DNA from: Fontibacillus puldeungensis
GTDB lineage: Bacteria; Bacillota; Bacilli; Paenibacillales; Paenibacillaceae
Length of the DNA stretch: 64,000 bases
Assembly (NCBI RefSeq): GCF_042678945.1
Contig: NZ_JBHTLM010000025.1
Span: forward strand, 5,935-69,934
Reading direction: 5' to 3'
Positions 8,337-17,080 of this stretch are shown here, piece after piece. The position numbers and the translations under genes were made by a program. The notes beneath the pieces were generated by a model that was not told where the DNA came from, did not search any database, and worked only from the letters and a program-made list of their open reading frames with translations. Each line of letters starts with the position of its first letter. The stretch's first letter is position 1.

Positions 8337-8365
8337 ACTATACCGTCCGGACGGTATAATTTCAA
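8337..8365 (-). promoter_or_regulatory. tetR-SMR promoter with internal operator
   Basis: On the minus strand, TTGAAA (8360-8365), a 17-bp spacer and TATAGT (8337-8342). The spacer is almost entirely the perfect palindrome TATACCGTCCGGACGGTATA (8339-8358). The plus-strand methyltransferase-like gene starts about 100 bases further on, so the repressor could influence it as well. Confidence 0.75.
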
Positions 8366-8461
8366 GAGGAGAAAGATATATATTTTTTCTCACATTCTTA
8401 ATTTTACCAAAGGAGTATAATATCACCGAAAACAATATTTTTCCACAATATGGTGATTATA

Positions 8462-9406
8462 ATGGCTAAATTTACAGGAGATACCGCCAAAAAAATTTTA
8501 GCTAACGAAATCAATGTGCAAACATTGCTCCACCAACACCCGGAGTACCAAGAAGAGGTACTGAGAGAACTCAGCATCATGAAAGGGAGTTATGATTTAA
8601 AGCGAATTCAAGCCATGATGAATAAATATACATCAAGCGCTAAGCTGGCCGGTAACCTCATTTATAAAAGCGGTTTCAACGAAAAAACCGTAAATACTTT
8701 TTTGCCCAACATTATTAAAGCCCGAATGGCTCTTCATTTGCTGGAGCATGCGAGCATCGCTGCTTCTGCGCAAAGCCCAACCAAAAACGTACGATTTAAT
8801 TTGTGGGACGGAATGGTTTTGCAGAGGCTTCTATTCAGCAAGGGCTTTGAAAGAAAGCCGGTATCGCTGGGCCTTTTTAACTTTTGCTGGAAGTTTGTTC
8901 TGAACAAAAAAATCCTCATGCCGTTAGTTAACCAAAAGGGGATTTATTGCTTCTACTCTAAAGCGTTGATTCGAGAGCTAATTCGCTTAATCGGGGATAA
9001 GAAGTGCCTGGAAATTGCCGCCGGCGACGGAACATTAACCCGGTTTTTGAATGACGCACATGCCCGGTGCAAGGCGACGGACGACTATAGCTGGGAGCAC
9101 TACATCACCTATCCCGACTTTGTGGAACAGGCCGACGCCAAAGCCGCCCTGTTCAAATATACGCCGGAAGTCGTGCTTTGCTCTTGGCCGGTCCCGCAAA
9201 ATACATATGAAAAGCATGTTTTCAAAACGAGCTCTGTAAAACTATATATCGTAATAGGAACCAGAAATCCCGCCTTTACCGGGGATTTTGGCGCTTACAA
9301 CGAGGCGGAGCAATTTACGATGGAATTAAACGAGCGGTTGTCCTCTCTCATTTTGCCGCCGTCAAATGAAAATGCGGTGTATATTTTCAGGAGAAAAGAG
9401 CACTGA
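8462..9406 (+). CDS. Methyltransferase-like protein of unknown target
   Basis: About 314 residues. The first 180 residues are helical and unrecognised. The second half has a Rossmann methyltransferase-like motif I (CLEIAAGDGTLTRFL, near residue 185) and a possible motif with VVLCSWPVPQ that could stand in for the catalytic loop. SAM binding is therefore plausible but the substrate is unknown. The ATG at 8462 is preferred to that at 8450 because GGTGAT precedes it at a normal distance. It is divergent from tetR-SMR and followed convergently by the hydrolase gene. It has no membrane segments or signal peptide. Confidence 0.65.
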   Translation: MAKFTGDTAKKILANEINVQTLLHQHPEYQEEVLRELSIMKGSYDLKRIQAMMNKYTSSAKLAGNLIYKSGFNEKTVNTFLPNIIKARMALHLLEHASIAASAQSPTKNVRFNLWDGMVLQRLLFSKGFERKPVSLGLFNFCWKFVLNKKILMPLVNQKGIYCFYSKALIRELIRLIGDKKCLEIAAGDGTLTRFLNDAHARCKATDDYSWEHYITYPDFVEQADAKAALFKYTPEVVLCSWPVPQNTYEKHVFKTSSVKLYIVIGTRNPAFTGDFGAYNEAEQFTMELNERLSSLILPPSNENAVYIFRRKEH

Positions 9407-9447
9407 TTAGCGTAGCACCGCCCGTTGATTGCGAGTGGAGTTAAGCC

Positions 9448-10161
9448 TTATTTTTCACAGGCCCGTACAAATTCTGTGAATAATTTATAATTAAAATCAT
9501 CGCGCTCATAGCTGAACTCCGGATGCCATTGCACCGCTAACATAAACTTCTGCTCCGGCATAATCACCGCTTCAACGAGGCCATCCTCGGCGATCGCTAC
9601 GGGCAATAATTGCTCAGACAGCTTCTTAATACCTTGATGGTGGCAGCTATTCACCTGGCAGACTTCGGTTTTGATGATTTCGTATAGCGGGTTGCCCTTC
9701 TCGATGAATACGGTGTGGATTGGCTGTGTATAAGGTGGCTCTTGTTTGTGAATGACTTTCCTTTCAATGATCCGCTGCGTGGGGATATCTTGATAGAGCG
9801 TCCCCCCGAGCAGGACATTAAACAGCTGCAACCCGCGGCAAATTCCAAACATAGGCTTATCCTGCTCTTTGACGAATTGGAATAGCAGATGCTCCATCTC
9901 ATCTCTTTCATTGCAGAGCTCCCCGCAGTACTGTTCCTTCTTCTCGCCGTATAGCTCAGGGTTAATATCATGTCCGCCTGTAAAAAGAAATCCGTCGAAC
10001 GTATGCGCCAAAGTCGCGATCATTTCCCCATCCGTCGTCAGAGGCAGCATCACCGGAATCCCGCCGGCAGCTTCGATTCCCTTCATGTAGCCCGGCAGCA
10101 TCCAGTAGCTTTCCTTCGCCTCATCATATAACGGCAAAACGCCAATCATCGGTCTTTTCAT
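9448..10161 (-). CDS. Gamma-glutamyl-GABA hydrolase-like class I amidotransferase (peptidase C26)
   Basis: Probable cytoplasmic hydrolase of gamma-glutamyl compounds (PuuD-like). The 237 residues show the family landmarks: FTGGHDINPELY, the nucleophile elbow MFGICRGLQLFN with Cys, and the His-Glu pair in VQWHPEFSYE. The start ATG follows GGGAGG. No puu-type polyamine genes are adjacent, so the physiological substrate is uncertain. It appears to be a monocistronic gene, closed upstream by the very strong hairpin at 10236-10289. Confidence 0.85.
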   Translation of the reverse strand: MKRPMIGVLPLYDEAKESYWMLPGYMKGIEAAGGIPVMLPLTTDGEMIATLAHTFDGFLFTGGHDINPELYGEKKEQYCGELCNERDEMEHLLFQFVKEQDKPMFGICRGLQLFNVLLGGTLYQDIPTQRIIERKVIHKQEPPYTQPIHTVFIEKGNPLYEIIKTEVCQVNSCHHQGIKKLSEQLLPVAIAEDGLVEAVIMPEQKFMLAVQWHPEFSYERDDFNYKLFTEFVRACEK

Positions 10162-10235
10162 AATTAGGGCCTCCCTTATTCGAATTCATGTCCACAGGTA
10201 AATTTCTTTAAGTTTACCACCAAAAGCAGCTGAAA

Positions 10236-10289
10236 AAAGCAACAACCGAACGAAAATCCTTCATTGGATTTTCGTTCGGTTGTTGCTTT
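10236..10289. terminator. Perfect 24-bp hairpin terminator
   Basis: AAAGCAACAACCGAACG... pairs exactly over 24 bp with its complement around a 6-base loop (TTCATT). It lies between the stop of the hypothetical at 10316 and the start of the hydrolase gene. It has A/T flanks on both sides, so it can act in either direction. Confidence 0.75.
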
Positions 10290-10315
10290 ATCGTATTTAT
10301 ATTTGAACAGGATTA

Positions 10316-10891
10316 CTAATCTTTATACTTATTTAGCGCGTCACTAAAAATTTGATCCAATACTCTAGATGATTTTGCGGACTCCCCCATGTATTGCAAA
10401 CTCTCAGGGGAAGCCTCATCTACGCTCTGAATTTTGTCCGCATTCTTTAGAGGCACTTTTCCATAATAGACCCCTTTGATGAAGTAAATATCGGGATCGG
10501 CTTCTACACCATATATCACGGTGCCATCTTCCGTTTCTTCAATCGCTCCATTTTCTTGAACGATCATTTCAGATCCCTCAGTTATATTTTCATCCGCTGT
10601 TTTATAGACTTTATTAATTTTTATCACTGATTTGGTTCCGTAATTTATCACTTCACCCTCAGAAGTTTTGTTTAGAATTCTTTCCATGACATGATCTTTC
10701 GTTCCTTTGACGATGAACTCAGCGGAGGTATCTAAATCTTTGAAATCTTGAGAAGCAATGATTTTTGCAGAGGACATGAGATATTTGGTGTGTTTATCGG
10801 CCTTACCTTCTTGGCTGTTTAGAAGCACCATGATGGAGACAGCAAGTAAAATCAATAAACCGATGAATCCAAAGTGGTTTCGTTTTTTCAC
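10316..10891 (-). CDS. Membrane-anchored hypothetical protein
   Basis: 191 residues, not recognised. Basic N-terminus (MKKRNH), one hydrophobic segment at about residues 8-24, then a soluble, acidic, probably extracytoplasmic domain with several beta-like stretches (VINYGTKSVIKINKVYK, MIVQENGAIEETEDG). There is no lipobox or sorting signal. The layout suggests an anchored surface or signalling protein, but no function can be given. It is preceded by 390 bases that hold repeat copy B and followed by a strong terminator, so it is likely transcribed alone. Confidence 0.6.
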   Translation of the reverse strand: MKKRNHFGFIGLLILLAVSIMVLLNSQEGKADKHTKYLMSSAKIIASQDFKDLDTSAEFIVKGTKDHVMERILNKTSEGEVINYGTKSVIKINKVYKTADENITEGSEMIVQENGAIEETEDGTVIYGVEADPDIYFIKGVYYGKVPLKNADKIQSVDEASPESLQYMGESAKSSRVLDQIFSDALNKYKD

Positions 10892-11000
10892 GTCGGCCTC
10901 CTCCCTTGCGTTATTAGAAATATATTAATACTATAGACGTTGTTACTCATAAAATCGTTATACCATCTTCAGGAAAAATAAGAAAAACGCCTGACGGCAG

Positions 11001-11185
11001 TAGATGTATTTTACGCAGCTATTTCCGCATAAATTGAAGCTTTTGGAATTTTAGTTGCATTTCGTACATCTAAAATGAGGCAATTTACCTTGGCAGGTTT
11101 GTTTTGCTGATTTTAGCTGCACTTTCTGCATTTAAATGCTCAAAGGTTCTAAATGGGCGGGATTTAACTGTAGAAAATACATCTA
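11001..11185 (+). repeat. Four-box palindromic intergenic element, copy B
   Basis: Boxes start at 11001, 11052, 11114 and 11165 (spacings 51, 62, 51). It lies about 110 bases upstream of the membrane-anchored hypothetical and downstream of the first sugar-binding protein gene. The left flank AAAAACGCCTGACGGC is nearly repeated next to copy C. Confidence 0.8.
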
Positions 11186-11245
11186 GTTTGTAAATCCCCA
11201 CGATAATTGCTACCGTAAGTAATTTTATACTTTCTGAAATATAAT

Positions 11246-11279
11246 AAAGCTCTTGCCCGTCACATCGGACAAGAGCTTT
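11246..11279 (-). terminator. Terminator of the first sugar ABC operon
   Basis: AAAGCTCTTG and CAAGAGCTTT form the stem immediately after the stop codon of the solute-binding protein gene. The T-tract is imperfect (TTTATTATATTT). Confidence 0.6.
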
Positions 11280-11283
11280 ACGC

Positions 11284-12885
11284 TTATTTGCCGCCCATCT
11301 GCGTTTTATACGCGTCCATCTGCTTCTGCAGCTCGGCCAGCACCTTGTCGTAGCCAGCCTGCTTCAGCTTGCTGCGGAACTCCTCCACCGCTTTGGCCGG
11401 ATCGCCGGCCTTGCCAAGAACGATCGCCGGGCCCAGCTCGCCAGTCACCTGCGAAATCGCCGTTAACTCCGCTTCCACCGGGGTCTTGTCGAACACGAAC
11501 TGTCCGTAAACGTACGGCTTTTTGATTTTGTCATACTCGGCATATAACGTTTCTTCGATTTGATCCCAGGTCGAGACGCTCGGAATTTCGAATTTATCGA
11601 CCCGGCCACCCCAGAAATCGGCGTAAAAACCATCTTTCGCATCGTCGTATCCGGCCGGACGCGTCCGTTTGCCGTCTTTGAGCTCGTATTGTACGCCTTC
11701 AATGCCGTAATTGATCAGATGATAAATCTGCTCATTGTTGCGGATGAGGTCGTACGCCATTAGCGCCCGCTCCGGGTTTTTGCTGTGTGCGCCAACCGAG
11801 GTGCCGCCGTGTGTAATCGACAGCTCCATCAGGTTGGTGCTACGGGTGCGGGCAAACGGAAACATCTGCAGCTCCGAGCCCGGCTGAGCCTTATCCATAT
11901 CCACGCGCAAGCCGGAGAACGTCTGTGTATGATGCTGGTCAAGGCCGGACAAACCCGCCTTCAAAGCATCGCGATTGTTGTTCTTGTTGTTAAGCGCATC
12001 CTCCCGCCAAAAGCCTTTATCGGCCCAGCTCTTCATCATCGTCGCATATTTCAGAAACACGTCCTCGAACACAGGGCTGGTGACAGTATATCTCTCGTCA
12101 TAGGACTTCGTTGTGAACACAGGCAGGAAGCCGGTCGAGATCGGCAACTCCAGCTCATCGGTATAAGACTGGGTAAATCCACCCCATGTTTGAGTTCCCG
12201 AAGCGGCATCCCAAGGAATAACTTCCGGCTTGTGATCCTTGATGTACTGCAAATATTTCTCGATGCCTTCCCAATCCTTGATCGGCTCGGTAATCCCGGC
12301 CTCCTTCGCCCAATCGCCGCGATAGAAAAAACCGTGGTTCACCCATTGGGTATAGTCGTTTTCCGGGATGAGGACGATTTTGCCGCCAAACTTGCTCTCA
12401 TCCCAGTCCTCCTTCGGAATAGATTTCCACGTTTCCTGCGCATATTTCGGCAAAAGATCGTCAAGGTTCATAAAAGCGCCGCGCTGCGCATTCCCCCAAG
12501 TATCCAGCCAATCCGTGCCGATCGTAATCAGGTCTACTGCTTCCCCGGAGGCGAGCGCTAGATTGTATTTCGTCTGCCAATCAGCCCATTCAATCCATTT
12601 CCATTCCAGCTCGGCGTTGATTTTTTCCTTCATGATCTTGTTTACTTCCGCAAGCACCTTTTCAAATTGGCCGTTTTTCGGCTTGTCGCCGAGCACCAGG
12701 TAGCTGACTTTTACGAACTTCGAGGTGTCCGCTCCCTTGTTTGCCGATGTTCCCTTACCGTTGCTTGCGTTTCCCCCGCTTCCGCTTCCCGCTCCTTCTT
12801 TCCCGCCCGAGCCGCACGCCGCCAGCACAAGCATCATGACTCCGACAAGCAACAGGGATAAAGCTTTCTTCCAATGGGTCATCAC
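11284..12885 (-). CDS. Sugar ABC transporter solute-binding lipoprotein (LipO type)
   Basis: Extracellular receptor that hands an oligosaccharide to the two permeases encoded just upstream. The 533 residues start with a lipoprotein signal peptide ending in LAACGSG (lipobox Cys near residue 24), then a glycine- and serine-rich linker and a family-1 binding fold. The length fits the large LplA/LipO-like proteins of Paenibacillus. Two adjacent starts (GTG 12885, ATG 12882) cannot be separated. It is the last gene of a permease-permease-binding protein operon and has no glycosidase neighbour, so the ligand is unknown. No importer ATPase is encoded nearby. Confidence 0.88.
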   Translation of the reverse strand: MMTHWKKALSLLLVGVMMLVLAACGSGGKEGAGSGSGGNASNGKGTSANKGADTSKFVKVSYLVLGDKPKNGQFEKVLAEVNKIMKEKINAELEWKWIEWADWQTKYNLALASGEAVDLITIGTDWLDTWGNAQRGAFMNLDDLLPKYAQETWKSIPKEDWDESKFGGKIVLIPENDYTQWVNHGFFYRGDWAKEAGITEPIKDWEGIEKYLQYIKDHKPEVIPWDAASGTQTWGGFTQSYTDELELPISTGFLPVFTTKSYDERYTVTSPVFEDVFLKYATMMKSWADKGFWREDALNNKNNNRDALKAGLSGLDQHHTQTFSGLRVDMDKAQPGSELQMFPFARTRSTNLMELSITHGGTSVGAHSKNPERALMAYDLIRNNEQIYHLINYGIEGVQYELKDGKRTRPAGYDDAKDGFYADFWGGRVDKFEIPSVSTWDQIEETLYAEYDKIKKPYVYGQFVFDKTPVEAELTAISQVTGELGPAIVLGKAGDPAKAVEEFRSKLKQAGYDKVLAELQKQMDAYKTQMGGK

Positions 12886-12907
12886 ATTGAGCCCCCTTTT
12901 TCAAAAA

Positions 12908-13825
12908 TCATCCTTTTACCGCACCTACCGTAATGCCTTTGATAAAATACCGCTGCACAAACGGATAAAACAGGATCACCGGCCCCGTCGCGACGATAGC
13001 CGTTGCCATCTTCATCGATTCGAGGGGCACATCGCGCAGCTCCACGTTGGAGGATGCCGCTGAATTGCGGATAAAGTCCGCACTCGTGATGACGTTGTAA
13101 AGAAACAGCTGTAGCGGGCGATATTTCATATCCGCGGACAGGAACAGCATCGAGTTGTACCACTCGTTCCAGTAGCCAAGCGCAATGAACAGGCCTATGG
13201 TCGCGAGTGCCGGGGTTGTCATCGGCAGAATGAGTCGCACGAAGATCGTGAAATCGCCGGCCCCGTCGATTTTGGCCGATTCAGTAATGGCATGCGGGAT
13301 CGAGCGGACGAAATTTTTCATCATGATGATGAGAAACGGACTGAGCAGACCCGGCAGCAGCACGGCCAGATAATTGTCCTTCAAGCTAAGGTATTGCGTG
13401 ATGAGCAGGTAAAACGGAACCAAACCGCCGGAGAAGAGTGTGGTGAAGTAGATGAAGAAGGAGATCCGGTTGCGGTAAGCAAAATCCGGCCGCTGCAGCG
13501 CATAGCCCGTCATGGCCACAAGAAACAGCCCGAGCGCCGTGCCGACCGCTGTGATTCCGATCGTGACGAGATAGGAGCCGAGGATAAGATTCGGGTTTTC
13601 AAAGACGATTTTGTAAGCAAATGTGCTGAACTCCCTGGGCCAGAAATTGAAACCAAACCGCTTGATCGCCGATTCCGACGTAAAGGACGTTCCGAGCACG
13701 AGCAGGAAAGGCAGCAGACAGCAGATCGAGAAAAAGCCGATAAACACGTAGCCGACGAGTTTAACGAATATGCTGCTGGCATCCGTTCGCACGCTTCGAG
13801 TTTCGTTCTCGTTTGCTTCATCCAT
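12908..13825 (-). CDS. Sugar ABC transporter permease (LplC/YtcP type)
   Basis: Inner-membrane permease of 305 residues with six predicted helices. The ATPase-contact loop is visible as ITESAKIDGAGDFTIFVRLILP (EAA motif), and the C-terminus VQRYFIKGITVGAVKG is typical of LplC. The start ATG follows TAGGAGG. It is 12 bases downstream of the LplB-type gene and 22 upstream of the binding protein gene, forming a compact operon. An MsmX-like ATPase encoded elsewhere probably energises it, since none lies in the window. Confidence 0.9.
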   Translation of the reverse strand: MDEANENETRSVRTDASSIFVKLVGYVFIGFFSICCLLPFLLVLGTSFTSESAIKRFGFNFWPREFSTFAYKIVFENPNLILGSYLVTIGITAVGTALGLFLVAMTGYALQRPDFAYRNRISFFIYFTTLFSGGLVPFYLLITQYLSLKDNYLAVLLPGLLSPFLIIMMKNFVRSIPHAITESAKIDGAGDFTIFVRLILPMTTPALATIGLFIALGYWNEWYNSMLFLSADMKYRPLQLFLYNVITSADFIRNSAASSNVELRDVPLESMKMATAIVATGPVILFYPFVQRYFIKGITVGAVKG

Positions 13826-13837
13826 GCATAACGCCTC

Positions 13838-14800
13838 CTAGAAAAGAGAGTTGTCGGGGGAAACCTTTTTGACCAGCCAGTTCGCCGTGATGACGACGAT
13901 AAACCCGAACACGGACTGGTACAGACTGACCGCACTGCCGATCGAGAAGTTGAAATTCGTCATGAGCGCGCGGAACACATACGTTTCGATGATGTCGGTC
14001 GTCGCGTACAGCGCCGTGTTGTTGGCCCCGACCAGGTTGAAGAACAAGCCGAAGTTGCCGCGAAGAATCCCGCCCAGCGAAAAGAGCAGCAAAATGATAA
14101 AGGTCGGCTTCAGCCAAGGAAGGATGATGTAGCGAATACGCTGAAACGCATTGGCGCCGTCGATCTCCGAGGCTTCGATAATTTCGTTGTCGAGACCCAT
14201 AATCGCCGCAAAATACACGATGGAGCCATATCCCGTCGATTGCCATAAATAAGTCAGCACGATGATGAAGGGCCAGATGTTGGCGTTGGAGTATGTTTTC
14301 ACCGGGTCCATGCCGAGCGTTGTGAGAATCCCGTTCAATAGCCCGTAATCATAGCTCAGCACATTGTAGGCGATCAGGCCGATCAGGACCGCCGAGATAA
14401 AATGCGGCAGGAACATCAGGGTTTGGGCCGCTTTCTTGAACCATTTCCGGCGAATTTCGTTCAGGAAAACGGCGACAACGATTTGCAGAACGTTTCCGAG
14501 CAAAATGAACCCCAGATTGTAAACGACCGTGTTGAAGGTTAGCCGCCACAGGTCGCCGGTCATGACGAGGAATTTGAAATTGTCGAAGCCGACGAACGGG
14601 CTTTTGAAAATGCCGTCCGAGTAGTTGTATTTGATAAAGGCCAGATATAAGCCCGGCATCGGCAAATAGGCGAATATGATAAAAAATGCAATGGCCGGCA
14701 CGCACATCAGCAGCAGTGTTTTGTTGTTCCAGAACCGCTTCCAGCGGCTGCCGGGCAACGTATGCGGCTTCCGCTTTCGCGTCTCTGCAGCAATATTCAT
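13838..14800 (-). CDS. Sugar ABC transporter permease (LplB/YtcQ-partner type)
   Basis: First gene of the importer operon: 320 residues, six predicted helices, a basic N-terminal tail (RKRKPHTLPGSRWKRFW) and the EAA loop EIIEASEIDGANAFQRIRYIILP. It pairs with the downstream LplC-type permease to form the channel. The start ATG follows AGGAGGGATGC. A tiny open frame of seven codons with its own AGGAGG (14892-14915) lies about 90 bases upstream and may be a leader. The substrate is not predictable. Confidence 0.9.
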   Translation of the reverse strand: MNIAAETRKRKPHTLPGSRWKRFWNNKTLLLMCVPAIAFFIIFAYLPMPGLYLAFIKYNYSDGIFKSPFVGFDNFKFLVMTGDLWRLTFNTVVYNLGFILLGNVLQIVVAVFLNEIRRKWFKKAAQTLMFLPHFISAVLIGLIAYNVLSYDYGLLNGILTTLGMDPVKTYSNANIWPFIIVLTYLWQSTGYGSIVYFAAIMGLDNEIIEASEIDGANAFQRIRYIILPWLKPTFIILLLFSLGGILRGNFGLFFNLVGANNTALYATTDIIETYVFRALMTNFNFSIGSAVSLYQSVFGFIVVITANWLVKKVSPDNSLF

Positions 14801-15140
14801 CGTTTAGCATCCCTCCTAGAAGTAAATTTCGTTTTGTGAAAGATTTATAGCATAGGCAAATTAATGTAAGGGTTTTCATGAATAGCCTGGTCTAGCAGTT
14901 AAAATAACGTTTCATATATCGCCTCCTGTCTTTTTCCTCTAGATCCCCTCACTTACACTTACGCCAGTGAAGTCGGATTCTTAAATAACCGGCTCCAGCC
15001 AAGGCAAGGTCATCTGTCTTTGCATTTCCCCTGATCATTTGGGTAATTCATCATATGCAAAATTTTCGCAGCGGTACAGCAGAGTTGATTGGCCCTTGAC
15101 GAGATGAGCAGCGAAAACTTATCGTTAATGTTCTGAGAAT
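14801..15140 (-). other. Intergenic leader region of the first sugar importer operon
   Basis: About 340 bases without a substantial gene. On the minus strand a seven-codon frame (MKRYFNC, 14892-14915) has an AGGAGG six bases before its ATG, a better signal than many real genes have. It could be a leader peptide or the start of a lost gene. I see no convincing sigma-A promoter and no four-box repeat here. Confidence 0.35.
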
Positions 15141-15148
15141 CTGCAAAT

Positions 15149-15182
15149 AAAAAAAGGCCGGCCTAAATACTTTAGGCAAGCC
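15149..15182 (-). terminator. Terminator of the ABC-F gene
   Basis: On the minus strand, GGCTTGCCTAAA / TTTAGGCCGGCC forms a stem with a three-base loop followed by seven T, 13 bases after the stop codon. Confidence 0.75.
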
Positions 15183-15194
15183 ACATTTCCGACA

Positions 15195-16958
15195 TCAGTC
15201 GAGCGGTATTCCTTCTTTCGCCAATGCCCTCTTCTGCTCCATTACCTGTTTATATTCGGCATCCAGCCTCTGGTATTCTTCATCGCCGGGCTGGTATTTG
15301 CAGATTTCACCAATGAGGAAAGCCAGGCGGTTCTCCAGCATTAACTGATCCTCGAGCCGCTGCATTCCAGCGGAGGACGGTTCCTCCGCGCGTTTTTGGC
15401 CTTTTTCCATGTAGGCCCTAAAGCCATATTCCAGCCGCCTGATTCGACCGCCCTCGATGACGAGCAGTTTATCGCAAATTTTCTCCAAAAAATAACGGTC
15501 ATGCGAAACAACTAGCAGCGTACCGGAATAAGCAGACAACGTATCCTCCAACTGTTCCCGATAGATCAAATCCAGGTGATTGGTAGGTTCATCGAGCACC
15601 AGCATATCCTGCTGCTGCATGACCAGCATCGCCAAACGAAATCTCGTTTTTTCACCGGGACTTAGCTCGGATAGCCGCCGCTGGAACAACTGCTCCTCAA
15701 ATCCCATACTAACTAGCAGGTTTAACGCCCTTTTCTCCTCCTCCCGAAGGTGGAAGCTTTGCTGTACCGCGGCTTTCACCGTCATCTGCAAATCCGGATT
15801 CGAAACTTCTTGCGTTAACACCGAAAAATACGATTGAGGACTTACCCAAAGAGCTCCTTCGTCAGTTGGCTCAAGTCCGCCGATCATGCTGATGAGGGTC
15901 GTTTTGCCGCTTCCATTGGGCCCAATGAGGCCTACCTTCTCCCCGCGCTGAATGTAAAATGAGCTATCCTTGAACAAGGATCTGCTTCCAAACCGCTTCG
16001 CGATTTGGTCTGCGATGACCAGGCGTTTTCCACGTTTTTCGGGCGTGCTCCAATCAAACTCAACCGTCGGTTCCTCTTTAGGCCTGCGAACGCCTTCGAT
16101 TTCGATTTTCTCCAGCCGTTTGATCCGCGATTTGATCTGCTTATCCATTTTCTTGGCCTTGGCACGGTAAAATTCCTTAACGCCGGCGCGCATTTCCGCC
16201 ATCTTCCCTACCTTTCCTGCCTCCCGGTGGGCCTTCGACGACCAGTCCTTCAATCGCGCAATTTCCGCGTTGATTTTGTTCTGGTATTTCGTCTGTTCCG
16301 CGTAAAGATGCTTCTGGGTCTCCAGTCTTTGCTGCTTTTCCTCGCGATAGGTTGTGTAATTCCCTGCAAAATTCGTTAACGTTCCGTCTTCCAGTTCGAC
16401 GATTCGGGTCACGGTCTGATCCAGGAAATAGCGATCATGGGAGATGATGATCGTAGTGATGTCATGGCTCCTCAGCTCCTGCACCAGCCACTCGATGCCT
16501 TGAAAATCAAGGTGATTAGTCGGCTCATCGAGAATGAGCAAATCCGGGCTTGCGGCCCATACTTGCGCGATGGCGAGCTTTGTTTTTTCGCCTCCGCTTA
16601 ATCCCTTGGCTCTTTCTGGAGTCCAATCACGCACTTTGTTTAGCCCGAGATGGCTGGATACCTCCAAGAAGCGTTTTTCATCCTTCTCCTCATGTTGATC
16701 GGGTTGATCCAGCGTATGGACGAGATACAGCGACGACTGCAATAGATAACCAATCCGTAATCCTTGCGTATGGGGAATGATCTCTCCCCCGTCCGGAGAA
16801 AGCTGACCGGAGAGGATGTTCGCTAACGTCGTTTTGCCAGCCCCATTCAGGCCAACCAGCCCAATATGATCCTTTTTCGCAATGTCCAGATTTACCTTTT
16901 GAAGAACGGTTTGTTCCCCAAAGCTCTTGCTTATATTTCGACAGCTTAATAATGTCAT
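15195..16958 (-). CDS. ABC-F ATPase, probable ribosome-protection (antibiotic resistance) type
   Basis: 587-residue soluble protein with two ABC domains and no membrane segment. Domain 1: Walker A GLNGAGKTTL, signature LSGGEKTKLA, Walker B LLILDEPTNHLD. Domain 2: GPNGSGKTTL, LSPGEKTRFRLA, LVLDEPTNHLD. The charged helical linker between them is rich in Lys and Arg, and a C-terminal extension of about 60 residues follows. ABC-F proteins of this layout bind the ribosomal E site and expel antibiotics or rescue stalled ribosomes. The roughly 300-base leader with a terminator hairpin and a short open frame resembles the attenuators of resistance ABC-F genes, favouring a drug-inducible role. The drug spectrum cannot be read. 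Confidence 0.88.
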   Translation of the reverse strand: MTLLSCRNISKSFGEQTVLQKVNLDIAKKDHIGLVGLNGAGKTTLANILSGQLSPDGGEIIPHTQGLRIGYLLQSSLYLVHTLDQPDQHEEKDEKRFLEVSSHLGLNKVRDWTPERAKGLSGGEKTKLAIAQVWAASPDLLILDEPTNHLDFQGIEWLVQELRSHDITTIIISHDRYFLDQTVTRIVELEDGTLTNFAGNYTTYREEKQQRLETQKHLYAEQTKYQNKINAEIARLKDWSSKAHREAGKVGKMAEMRAGVKEFYRAKAKKMDKQIKSRIKRLEKIEIEGVRRPKEEPTVEFDWSTPEKRGKRLVIADQIAKRFGSRSLFKDSSFYIQRGEKVGLIGPNGSGKTTLISMIGGLEPTDEGALWVSPQSYFSVLTQEVSNPDLQMTVKAAVQQSFHLREEEKRALNLLVSMGFEEQLFQRRLSELSPGEKTRFRLAMLVMQQQDMLVLDEPTNHLDLIYREQLEDTLSAYSGTLLVVSHDRYFLEKICDKLLVIEGGRIRRLEYGFRAYMEKGQKRAEEPSSAGMQRLEDQLMLENRLAFLIGEICKYQPGDEEYQRLDAEYKQVMEQKRALAKEGIPLD

Positions 16959-17050
16959 GTCATCACGGCCTTCCGCTTTTTAGGTTAACGTTGCTTACGG
17001 ACAACGGACATGTTCAGCCTATGTTTATGCAGCCGGAAAACGGCAAAAAA

Positions 17051-17071
17051 TCCACAGGCTTAGCCTGTGGA
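17051..17071 (-). terminator. Attenuator hairpin in the ABC-F leader
   Basis: TCCACAGGC, a three-base loop and GCCTGTGGA form a perfect 9-bp stem followed by six T on the minus strand. It lies about 90 bases before the ABC-F start codon, inside the transcribed leader rather than after a gene. Confidence 0.7.
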
Positions 17072-17080
17072 CTCGGATGA

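Noticed and set aside
7376..8460. Guanidine riboswitch before the SMR gene
   Set aside because: The SMR gene overlaps tetR with no leader, and the protein resembles the EmrE/Qac branch rather than guanidine exporters.
11785..12561. Long plus-strand frame opposite the first sugar-binding protein
   Set aside because: Antisense shadow of a clear lipoprotein gene, without a ribosome binding site or recognisable domain.
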